From Pseudomonadota bacterium (GTDB taxonomy: Bacteria; Desulfobacterota; WTBG01; CAIYCZ01): a DNA stretch of 9,513 nt. Position numbers and translations under genes: made by a program. The notes below the pieces were generated by a model that was not told the DNA's origin, searched no databases, and saw only the letters and a program-made list of their open reading frames with translations. This document shows positions 1-6,250 of the stretch, in pieces (position 1 is the first letter of the stretch; each line of letters starts with the position of its first letter). Location of the stretch: NCBI GenBank assembly GCA_026388865.1, contig JAPLIX010000092.1:1-9513 (forward strand), read 5' to 3'.

Positions 1-19
1 ACTATCGATAGAGTATTGC

Positions 20-25
20 TAAAAT
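20..25 (+). promoter_or_regulatory. possible -10 element (TAAAAT)
   Basis: TAAAAT matches the sigma70 -10 consensus at five of six positions. Transcription from it would begin near base 32, inside the palindrome at 25-46 and just before the structured segment at 52-207. The matching -35 hexamer would fall outside the window, so this is a weak proposal made mainly because a leader RNA here would need a promoter close by. Confidence 0.2.
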
Positions 26-46
26 TGCAGCCGCCACGGCTCGCAA
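25..46. repeat. 22-nt inverted repeat (hairpin or operator)
   Basis: The arms TTGC-AGCCG (25-33) and CGGCT-C-GCAA (37-46) are complementary apart from one bulged C at 42, with a three-base CCA spacer. There is no T-run after it, so it is not a typical intrinsic terminator. It could be a stem at the 5' end of the leader RNA that follows, the operator of a dimeric regulator, or the remains of an upstream gene's terminator. The sequence alone does not decide between these. Confidence 0.45.
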
Positions 47-51
47 CAAAC

Positions 52-207
52 GCTGCAGGAGGCTGATCACCGCAGGCGACCTTGCAGCGAGGAAAACTGC
101 ATAGCGGCGCAGGGTGCCGAAGACTGAAGACAGTCCCGGATAAAATTCACCGGCTTAGCAGGTGCGGTCCTACTCGACTTTTTGGTGAAGAGTTGATACA
201 CTGCAGC
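52..207 (+). ncRNA. structured leader/ncRNA candidate of unknown class
   Basis: Hand folding gives a coherent multibranch structure. A closing stem pairs 52-58 with 201-207 (7 bp). A large arm begins with 69-74 pairing 163-168 (6 bp) and contains 75-77/116-118, 80-85/109-114, a hairpin 122-126/131-135 with an AAGA tetraloop, and a hairpin 136-139/150-153. A 9-bp hairpin, 174-182/188-196 with a 5-nt loop, fills the rest. This many nested, compatible helices is more than I expect from arbitrary sequence. The element sits 59 nt before the first gene at 267, so a cis-regulatory leader is plausible, though an independent small RNA is possible. Fragments resemble parts of lysine, TPP and cobalamin riboswitches, but none shows the full conserved core. 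The strand is inferred from the downstream genes. Confidence 0.4.
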
Positions 208-266
208 CTTAAAGCGCTGTTTCGTGCGCCTTGCTATATAAATAAAGTAAAAAGGTCTTCAACCCC
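208..266 (+). promoter_or_regulatory. spacer between structured element and first gene
   Basis: This stretch has a short GCGC stem (214-217/225-228) and then an AT-rich run with TATATAAAT at 235-243 that could act as a -10 region; I see no good -35 at the right distance. AAAGG at 250-254 is the only ribosome-binding-like sequence before the ATG at 267, and its 12-nt spacing is long. If the upstream RNA is a riboswitch, this is where its expression platform would lie, but I see no clear terminator/antiterminator pair. Confidence 0.2.
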
Positions 267-587
267 ATGAAGGTTAGACAGAGATTTTTCAAACTGTCCA
301 TTGCGGCGGCAGCGGCGATCTGGATTTTTTTATCCTTCTCCATCCTGACGGAAGTGATTGAGAGCAGGAAAAATACGATTGCCGCGCGACCGACCGGCTA
401 TATACAGGAAACTATAAAGGAAAAGCTCACGAGCGGGGAGATACTTGTTTCTGAGCCTGTTATCATCCCGAAAGTTTTCGGGCTCATGCTGCTTGATACC
501 GCGGTGTTCTGGGGGGTTTTCCTGGCAGGCTTTCTTGGCGTAAGCTTCGCGGTGAGGAAACTTAAAGCCTTTCAGGGGGATCGTTAG
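267..587 (+). CDS. small membrane protein of unknown function
   Basis: This encodes a 106-residue protein I do not recognise. It has a hydrophobic segment at about residues 9-27 after a basic N-terminus (MKVRQRFFK), a polar middle of about 45 residues, and a second hydrophobic segment at about 72-95 followed by a basic tail. This predicts two membrane helices with both ends in the cytoplasm and the middle loop outside. No cysteines, metal ligands or catalytic motifs stand out. It is the first gene after the structured leader, and the exported flavodoxin-like gene follows 29 nt later, so it may anchor or assist that protein; this is inferred only from proximity. The start at 267 has weak ribosome-binding support. 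The gene call rests on the coherent membrane topology and on its fit between the leader and the next gene. Confidence 0.6.
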   Translation: MKVRQRFFKLSIAAAAAIWIFLSFSILTEVIESRKNTIAARPTGYIQETIKEKLTSGEILVSEPVIIPKVFGLMLLDTAVFWGVFLAGFLGVSFAVRKLKAFQGDR

Positions 588-616
588 TTGAGCCGGTTTA
601 TCGGAGAGGGAGGAGC

Positions 617-1276
617 GTGCTGAAAAACAAGCGGACATGGTATACTATGCGTAAGAGCGCAATGAAACGGGTATGGCTCAGTTCAGTTCTGCTGCTCGCA
701 GTATATTATGCTTTTGTACCGTACGGTCATGCCGGCCCCACGGCGCCTGCTCCTGGAACGGCCGCACCGGAAACGCTGCATAAGCCCCTTATTGTCTACT
801 ATTCGCTGACCGGGACGACGAAAACCATAGCGACAGAGCTTGCCAGCGCCCTCTCCTGCGAAACAGAGCAAATAGTTTCCAAAAAATACCGGCAGTACCT
901 GTGGAAGATAACCTGTGTGAACGATCAGCTGTTTGACCGTGACGATGACCTTGCCCCGGTTACAACGGACCTGACAAAATATAATCAGCTCATCATCGCC
1001 TCGCCGGTGTGGATCCATACTATTTCTTCACCCATGAGGACGTTAATTAAATATAACGGATTTAAAAACAAGAAAGTCTGGCTGGTGCTTACCAACCAGG
1101 GCAATTACGGGGCTGCAGATGAAACGAGTATTATAAAATTTCTGAATGACTGGGGCATAACCGTAAAAGGGTGCTACAGCATCTGTACCACCGGGAAGAC
1201 CGTGCAGGAGCTGCACCAGCACGCCCGTTTGATCGCTCAGGATATTGCCAAAGCACGGAATCAGAATAAGGATTAA
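617..1276 (+). CDS. exported flavodoxin-fold protein
   Basis: This is a flavodoxin-like FMN-binding protein of 219 residues from the GTG at 617. The phosphate-binding loop is visible as YYSLTGTTKT (about residues 61-70), and the second FMN-contact region as IIASPVWIHT (about 125-134), in the arrangement typical of flavodoxins. The core is preceded by a basic, strongly hydrophobic signal-like stretch and a Pro/Ala-rich linker, so the protein is probably exported or membrane-tethered, which is unusual for an FMN carrier. No lipobox cysteine is present. Start choice is uncertain: GGGAGGAG (608-615) lies almost against the GTG, while ATG at 647 or 662 has a poorer site but gives a more normal signal peptide (MKRVWLSSVLLLAVYYAF from 662). 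The CCG iron-sulfur gene follows 16 nt later, consistent with a shared redox role. Confidence 0.8.
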   Translation: MLKNKRTWYTMRKSAMKRVWLSSVLLLAVYYAFVPYGHAGPTAPAPGTAAPETLHKPLIVYYSLTGTTKTIATELASALSCETEQIVSKKYRQYLWKITCVNDQLFDRDDDLAPVTTDLTKYNQLIIASPVWIHTISSPMRTLIKYNGFKNKKVWLVLTNQGNYGAADETSIIKFLNDWGITVKGCYSICTTGKTVQELHQHARLIAQDIAKARNQNKD

Positions 1277-1280
1277 CCGC

Positions 1281-1289
1281 AGGGAGGAG
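1281..1289 (+). promoter_or_regulatory. ribosome binding site deciding the 1293 start
   Basis: AGGGAGGAG lies just before the ATG at 1293. The same frame is open upstream to 1245, inside the flavodoxin gene, but only the 1293 start has a strong site and starts directly at the first cysteine cluster of the product. Confidence 0.75.
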
Positions 1290-1292
1290 CCC

Positions 1293-2324
1293 ATGTTTGA
1301 TGCAACACGCTGCAACGACTGCGGAGACTGTTTTGTGCAGTGCCAGTACATCGATTACTCGCAGGACAAAGCTGTCAGTGAAATTAAAGCGCTGAAGCAG
1401 GGAATGCCCGCAGATATCCTGCGTGACTGTATAACCTGTGTTGCATGCAATGAATACTGTCCGTCCGGCGCAAAGCCGTTTGATCTGATATGCGCCCGGC
1501 AGGAAGAGACAGGCATCAGGTTTGTTGACGTGGCGGTGGCTGACTTCATTGATGAAACGCTGACCATCGTGCCCAATGAGATTATAGAAGGCGACCCGGA
1601 AAAGCCCGCGCTATCGCTCTGTGTTATGGGTCATGCCTATCCTCCTGATATGACTGACAGCGCGCTGTTCCGGGGGCTGACGCTGGTGCGGGGAAGCGAT
1701 TATTATTCGCGGATCGTGCATCTGCATAATGGTCTTGAAAGCAGGGTTAAGGAACACGCGCGGCAGTTCATAGATAATTTCGCCCGGCTCAACAAGAAGG
1801 AAGTGGTGTTTGTGCATGATGACTGCTACACCCTGGCCGCAATAAAGGCCCCTGAATACGGCATAGCAGTACCGTTCCGGCCGGTCCATATTTTTGAATA
1901 CATGGTGCGGTATCTGAAAGAGCACACTGACAGAATCGTGCCGCTCAATAAAAAGATCGCCTACCAGCGGCCGTGCATATCCCGCTATGCACCTGAAAAA
2001 GAGCGCTACGTGGATGAATTTTTCCAGCTCATTGGCGCGGAGCGGGTAAAGAGGAAGCACGACCGCCGCGACGCCCTGTGCTGCGCGTTCGGGCTGCTTG
2101 AGATAAATCCTGAAAAGGGCACCGATATACTTGAGCGCAACATCGGCGATGCTCAAGCGCACGGGGCTGATGCCATGACATTTTTGTGTCCCGGCTGTTA
2201 CTGGCTGATGAGCGGGCAGTGCGAAGACCGCGGCCTTGCCTCGATGTTTGTCATCGACCTGTGCCGCATGGCGCTGGGTGAGCTGCCGTTTTCCTCGCGG
2301 CCTTGGAATGGGAGCCAGTACTGA
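1293..2324 (+). CDS. CCG-domain iron-sulfur protein (HdrB/GlpC-like)
   Basis: The 343-residue product combines a ferredoxin-like N-terminus with a heterodisulfide-reductase-type cysteine-rich C-terminus. Two 4Fe-4S ligand sets are visible: C7, C10, C13, C17 and C46, C49, C52, C56 (followed by PSG). The C-terminal part has one well-formed CCG motif: C228, C263-C264, C299 and C302, with 34 residues in each long spacing. The first half of the CCG region is degenerate, keeping HDDCY (C178 at its core) but not the full motif. Members of this group (HdrB/HdrD, GlpC, LldE-like subunits) pass electrons between cofactors and disulfides or quinone-linked dehydrogenases. Here it probably serves as a soluble electron-transfer or disulfide-reducing subunit. 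Its catalytic partner is not identifiable, although the flavodoxin-like and reductase genes on either side are candidates. Confidence 0.85.
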   Translation: MFDATRCNDCGDCFVQCQYIDYSQDKAVSEIKALKQGMPADILRDCITCVACNEYCPSGAKPFDLICARQEETGIRFVDVAVADFIDETLTIVPNEIIEGDPEKPALSLCVMGHAYPPDMTDSALFRGLTLVRGSDYYSRIVHLHNGLESRVKEHARQFIDNFARLNKKEVVFVHDDCYTLAAIKAPEYGIAVPFRPVHIFEYMVRYLKEHTDRIVPLNKKIAYQRPCISRYAPEKERYVDEFFQLIGAERVKRKHDRRDALCCAFGLLEINPEKGTDILERNIGDAQAHGADAMTFLCPGCYWLMSGQCEDRGLASMFVIDLCRMALGELPFSSRPWNGSQY

Positions 2325-2327
2325 TTG

Positions 2328-2528
2328 ATGGAGTGCGCAAAACATCCCGGCAGGCCGGCAATCGCGATTTGCGAGAAAAACCAGATTGGATTCTGCCGCG
2401 AGTGCTGCGAATGTGAGCCTGAAGAAGCGTGCTGCGGATGCCTCGATCCTGCGCTGTACTGCAAATTCAGAACGCAGTGCGTGATCCGGGAGCTGGCACG
2501 GGAGAGAAGGAAGGGTAACCGCACGTAG
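2328..2528 (+). CDS. small cysteine-rich B-box-like zinc protein
   Basis: This is a 66-residue protein with twelve cysteines. Its N-terminal half follows a B-box-like zinc pattern, C-x2-HPGRPA-x3-C, then IGFCREC, and then further paired cysteines in EACCGCLDPALYC. The C-terminus is basic (RELARERRKGNRT). Proteins of this kind bind zinc and often act in protein-protein contacts, but the partner is unknown. The ATG at 2328 lies 3 nt after the preceding stop; a TTG at 2325 is an alternative start. The gene is probably translationally coupled to the iron-sulfur gene before it. The regular cysteine spacing and tight placement support it as a real gene despite its size. Confidence 0.7.
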   Translation: MECAKHPGRPAIAICEKNQIGFCRECCECEPEEACCGCLDPALYCKFRTQCVIRELARERRKGNRT

Positions 2529-2572
2529 TGTATCGTGCCGCAGGGTTTTCACGTATGAACGGGAGGAAAAAC

Positions 2573-4214
2573 ATGAACAAAAAGGTACTTATCATCGGCG
2601 GGGTGGCTGCTGGCTGCAAGGCTGCAGCCCGCAGCAAACGTCTGGATGCAGAAGCTGAAGTAACCATTCTTGAAAAAGGCGGCATCGTCTCCTACGGGGG
2701 CTGCGGACTGCCGTATTTCATCTCAGATGTAATTAAAGATGAGAAAGAATTGATGAGCACGGCCATCGGCGTTGTCCGTGATGCCAGTTATTTTAAAAAT
2801 GTCAAGGGAGTCACCGTCCATATCAATACCTGCGCGGAAGAAATCGATCGACAGAAGAAGGTGGTGAAGGCGGTACACGTGGCAACCGGAGAACGAAAAG
2901 AATTTCCCTATGACAAACTGATTCTTGCGGTCGGGGGAGAACCGGTCATCCCGCCCATCGAAGGGGTGCAGCTTAGGGGAATCTATACGCTGCGGACCAT
3001 AGAAGATGGTTTTAAAATAAAGACGCGCGTCGCCGAAAAATCTGTCAGAAAAGCCGTGATTGTCGGCTCTGGTCTCATCGGCATGGAGATGGCTGAAGCA
3101 TTTTACCACCGTGGCATAGATGTGACAGTAGTGGAAATGCTTGACTGGATTTACCCTGCTGTCCTTGATAAGGACATGGGGCTTTTGGCAGCCCGATACG
3201 TGAGCCAGAAAGGGATACATGTTTACACCGGGGAGAAAGTGCTTCGATGCGAGGGAAGCAAAGACGGGTTGATACAGCGCGTCATTACTGATAAGCGCGA
3301 ACTAAAAAGCAGGGCTTGCCATCGGGGTGACCCGGGCCATTCAGGTGAATGAATATTTGCAGACCAGCGACCCTGATATCTATGCCGGGGGAGACTGCGT
3401 TGAAAATACGCATCGTATTAACGGGAAAAAGATGTATGCGCCGCTTGGCTCAACTGCCAACAAGCACGGCAGGTATATTGCGGACCACATCGCCGGCCGC
3501 GGGACTCCGTTTCCCGGGGTGCTGGGGACGGCGATCTGCAAAGTGCTTGACTATACCATTGCCAGAACCGGCCTGTCTGAGAACGAAGCTAAAGCCTCAG
3601 GCTTTGATATAGAAACCGTTATCTGCCCCGGGCCTGACCGTCCACACTATTATCCGGGCAAGGCCAACATTATTATCAAGCTTATCGCAGATAAAAAGAG
3701 CGGCAGGCTTCTGGGCAGCCAGATAATCGGCCCCGGCGACGCTGCCAAGCGCATTGAAATCGCCGTAACCGCCATAAGCTCGCAGGCAACAATACAGGAT
3801 GTCGCTGCTTTTGATCTGGCCTATGCTCCTCCCTATTCAGCAGCGATGGATAATATGATAACAGCAGCGCATGTTATGTTAAATAAATTCAGCGGAATCG
3901 CGAAAGCGGTTTCCCCTCTTGCCGTTAAGGGAAAAATGGATCGCAACGAGGATTTCATTCTGCTTGACGTGCGCAGCCCGAAAGAATATGAGGCCCTGCG
4001 CATCGACCACCCCGCGGTAACGCTTATGCCGCTGGGCAGGCTGCGGGAGGAATGCCAGAAGCTGCCAAGGGAGAAGGAGATTATTGCCTTTTGTCAGGTC
4101 AGCCTCAGGGGCTATGAAGCCCAGCGCATCCTTGAGGACCAGGGGTTCACCCGCGTATCATTTATGGATGGGGGCATAATGGCTTGGCCGTTTAGCACCA
4201 TAGGAAACACGTGA
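2573..4214 (+). pseudogene. CoA-disulfide reductase-rhodanese, frameshifted
   Basis: This matches the FAD-dependent CoA-disulfide/CoA-persulfide (NADH:polysulfide) reductases with a C-terminal rhodanese domain. The 5' part (2573 to about 3306) has the FAD loop IIGGVAAG, the redox-active cysteine C44 in SYGGCGLPY, and the NAD(P) loop VGSGLIGMEMAE. The 3' part, in another frame from about 3306 to 4214, continues with NEYLQTSDPDIYAGGDC, the dimerisation domain, and a rhodanese domain with LLDVRSPKEYE and the active-site cysteine in AFCQVSLRG (codon at 4092). At the junction the expected segment with the AIGVRPN-type motif, about 19 residues, is missing and the frame shifts by one, leaving a stop at 3350-3352. 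Repairing this would give the roughly 565 residues usual for the fused enzyme. The start has a good site (GGGAGG, 2561-2566). It is either a recent pseudogene or an assembly deletion. Two separate translated polypeptides are unlikely to restore activity. Confidence 0.88.
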
Positions 4215-4250
4215 TACCCATTTAACTGATGACTATCAAAGCGTTTTAAC

Positions 4251-4256
4251 AGGAGG
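4251..4256 (+). promoter_or_regulatory. strong ribosome binding site
   Basis: AGGAGG is a full-consensus Shine-Dalgarno sequence 10 nt before the ATG at 4267. It is the strongest in the window, so the FmdB-like gene can be translated independently of the broken gene upstream. Confidence 0.7.
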
Positions 4257-4266
4257 TAAACACAAC

Positions 4267-4503
4267 ATGCCGATTTATGAATATCAATGCAAAGCCTGCG
4301 GTGCAGTGTCAGAAATTATCACCAATGTCAGCGCTCACAGTGATTCTCTCTCCTGTAAATCATGCGGCAGCACTGAGCTGGATAAATTGCTGTCAGCAGC
4401 GTCGCTGCCAACACTTCCCGCGCGTCCTGTTGGAAAAACCTGCTGCGGCCGGGATGAGCAGTGCGGCAGCCCGCCGGACGGCAAAAGCTGCTGCTCGCGG
4501 TAA
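4267..4503 (+). CDS. FmdB-family zinc ribbon protein with Cys-rich tail
   Basis: This encodes a 78-residue FmdB-type regulatory zinc ribbon. It begins with the diagnostic MPIYEYQCKACG, giving a first CxxC, and has a second CxxC in SCKSCGSTELDKL, so one zinc site is expected. After the ribbon comes a linker (about residues 45-57) and a tail with five cysteines (TCCGRDEQCG and KSCCSR), similar in style to other small members of this family. Homologues are usually annotated as putative regulatory proteins, and the biochemical role is not settled. It sits 52 nt after the reductase-rhodanese gene and 21 nt before the NifU gene, which suggests a part in sulfur or metal handling; that is an inference from position. 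Confidence 0.85.
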   Translation: MPIYEYQCKACGAVSEIITNVSAHSDSLSCKSCGSTELDKLLSAASLPTLPARPVGKTCCGRDEQCGSPPDGKSCCSR

Positions 4504-4524
4504 CCATAAGGCCCGCAGGGTGTG

Positions 4525-5055
4525 ATGAGAAATATGAGCAAAGAACCAAACCTAAAGGACAGCGATTGCACAGGGGATCGTATGAGTGCCGGCGTTAATG
4601 ACTGGAAGGAACTATATTCAGGGGAACCGGAAGCGGAAGAGGAGTTTGTCATTCCCGAGGGACCGCTGCTTTTTTATAACGAGCTGGTCATAGATCATTT
4701 TACCAACCCGCGGAACGTCGGCGAGATGGATGACGCGGACGGATATGCACTTATTGGTGACCCGTCGTGCGGCGACCAGATGAAGCTCTGGATTAAGATC
4801 CGTGAGGGAAGGATTGCCGAGATTAAATTCAAATCATTCGGTTGCCCGGGAGCTATTGCAACCAGCAGCATGTGTACGGTGATGGCCGCGGGTAAAACAG
4901 TAGAAGAGGCGAAACAACTGACTGATGATGATATTATTGCGGAGCTTGAGGGTATACCGGAACAGAAGCAGCATTGCTCTCTTTTGGGCGTGAACGCATT
5001 GCAGGAAGCACTGCGCGACTACGAGCGGAAGCAGGGCGGGGGAGACAGCCGGTAG
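4525..5055 (+). CDS. NifU/IscU-type Fe-S cluster scaffold
   Basis: The 176-residue product contains a complete NifU N-terminal/IscU domain from about residue 50 (FYNELVIDHFTNPRN). The three ligand cysteines are present as C82 in GDPSCGD, C107 in FGCPGAIA and C151 in KQHCSLL, and the conserved aspartate D84 is there too. Known family members assemble 2Fe-2S and 4Fe-4S clusters with sulfur from a NifS/IscS desulfurase, which here is the next gene, 4 nt downstream. Compared with IscU, it carries an extra N-terminal stretch of about 48 residues that is acidic and contains one cysteine (C15). ATG at 4525 is preferred because AGGG (4517-4520) precedes it closely; GTG at 4522, ATG at 4534 and ATG at 4582 are in frame. 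No C-terminal NifU thioredoxin-like domain is present. Confidence 0.92.
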   Translation: MRNMSKEPNLKDSDCTGDRMSAGVNDWKELYSGEPEAEEEFVIPEGPLLFYNELVIDHFTNPRNVGEMDDADGYALIGDPSCGDQMKLWIKIREGRIAEIKFKSFGCPGAIATSSMCTVMAAGKTVEEAKQLTDDDIIAELEGIPEQKQHCSLLGVNALQEALRDYERKQGGGDSR

Positions 5056-5059
5056 CCCC

Positions 5060-6214
5060 ATGATGTATCTTGATCACAACGCCACGACGCCGCTTCGCCC
5101 GGAAGTTCTCGAGGCCATGCTGCCCTATCTGGGGAAGCATTTTGGTAATGCCTCGAGCTACTATCGCCTGGGCCGGGAGGCTAAAAACGCCCTTGAACAG
5201 AGCAGGGCGGTAATTGCCCGTTGCATCGGCGCACAGCCCCCGGAGATTGTCTTTACCAGCGGGGGCACGGAGGCAGATAACCTGGCGCTCAGGGGGGCAG
5301 CCCATGCCCTCAGGGAAAAGGGCGACCATATCATAACCTCAGCAATTGAGCACCACGCAGTGCTGCGCACCTGCGAGGACCTGCAGCGGGACGGCTTCAC
5401 CATAACCCGTGTTCCGGTTGACGGCACCGGCCGGGTCAACCCGGACGATATGAAAAGGCAGATCAGCGGAAAGACCATTTTGATCAGCCTGATGCAGGTG
5501 AACAATGAAACAGGCGTAATCCAGCCGGTAGATGAAGTTGGGAAGATTGCACAGGAGGCAGGCATCATTTTTCATACCGATGCGGTTCAGGCAGCCGGCA
5601 AGCTGCCGATCGACGTTACCCGGCACAGCGTTAACCTGCTTTCGTTATCCGCCCATAAGCTGTACGGGCCGAAGGGAATCGGCGCGCTCTATGTGCGCCG
5701 GGGGACTCCTCTGCGGCCGGCCATCACCGGGGGACATCATGAGCATAATCTGAGGGCCGGCACAGAAAATATTCCTGCCATCGCAGGGTTTGCCAAAGCC
5801 CTGTCCTTAGCATCAGAGCAAATGGAAACAACCGTGCACAGAATCGCTGTCCTGCGTGAGCGCCTGGAGTCACAGGTGATGTTCAGGATTGCGGATGTGC
5901 AGATAAACGGCAGTGGTGCACCGCGCGTATCCAATACAAGCAATATGAGTTTTCTTTCAATAGATGGTGAATCTATTCTACTGCATCTTGACCTGAGGGG
6001 AATCTGCGCATCTACAGGGTCTGCCTGTACCACGGGAACACCGGAGCCGTCTCATGTGCTCACGGCGATGGGAGTGCCTGCCAGCAGTGCTCAGGGGTCA
6101 ATACGTTTTTCTCTGGGCAAGGACAACACGGAGCAGGAAATCGATATGGTTGTGGACGCTCTGGCGGAAATAACTTCTCAGCTGAGGGCAATTACCAGCC
6201 TCAAAGCCGTGTAA
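5060..6214 (+). CDS. NifS/IscS-type cysteine desulfurase
   Basis: This is a class V PLP-dependent aminotransferase of 384 residues, full length for the NifS group. It removes sulfur from cysteine, leaving alanine and an enzyme-bound persulfide. Visible features are the start YLDHNATTP, H99 in EHHAV, NNETG at 148-152, FHTDAVQ at 171-177, the PLP lysine K200 in SAHKLYGPKG, and the persulfide cysteine C323 in STGSACTTG followed by PEPSHVL. The loop usually seen as GGGQE is GGHHEHNLRAGTEN here, a small deviation. It begins 4 nt after the NifU stop with little ribosome-binding signal of its own, so it is probably translationally coupled to NifU. A selenocysteine lyase is less likely given the NifU partner and sequence pattern. 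The start could also be the second ATG at 5063. Confidence 0.95.
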   Translation: MMYLDHNATTPLRPEVLEAMLPYLGKHFGNASSYYRLGREAKNALEQSRAVIARCIGAQPPEIVFTSGGTEADNLALRGAAHALREKGDHIITSAIEHHAVLRTCEDLQRDGFTITRVPVDGTGRVNPDDMKRQISGKTILISLMQVNNETGVIQPVDEVGKIAQEAGIIFHTDAVQAAGKLPIDVTRHSVNLLSLSAHKLYGPKGIGALYVRRGTPLRPAITGGHHEHNLRAGTENIPAIAGFAKALSLASEQMETTVHRIAVLRERLESQVMFRIADVQINGSGAPRVSNTSNMSFLSIDGESILLHLDLRGICASTGSACTTGTPEPSHVLTAMGVPASSAQGSIRFSLGKDNTEQEIDMVVDALAEITSQLRAITSLKAV

Positions 6215-6250
6215 CAGTTTTTTAAACGCACGCTGCCGCATATTTTTTAC

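Noticed and set aside
52..207. Lysine, TPP, cobalamin or twister-type RNA
   Set aside because: Short matches exist (GCCGAAG, GGTGCC, CCCGGATAAAAT), but the full conserved cores of these classes are absent on both strands.
82..270. A 62-codon plus-strand open frame in the leader region
   Set aside because: It overlaps the structured RNA candidate, lacks a ribosome-binding site, and its translation looks like random sequence with no recognisable segment.
1611..2552. A long minus-strand open frame (313 codons) opposite the CCG iron-sulfur gene
   Set aside because: The plus strand has clear cysteine motifs, a strong Shine-Dalgarno site and tight neighbours; the minus-strand translation shows no coherent domain, so it is a shadow.
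3300..3352. Programmed ribosomal frameshift or a selenocysteine TGA at 3350 in the reductase
   Set aside because: A +1 slip at the A-run would still leave about 19 conserved residues missing, and the TGA lies in a frame already departed from the family, so a deletion explains the site better.
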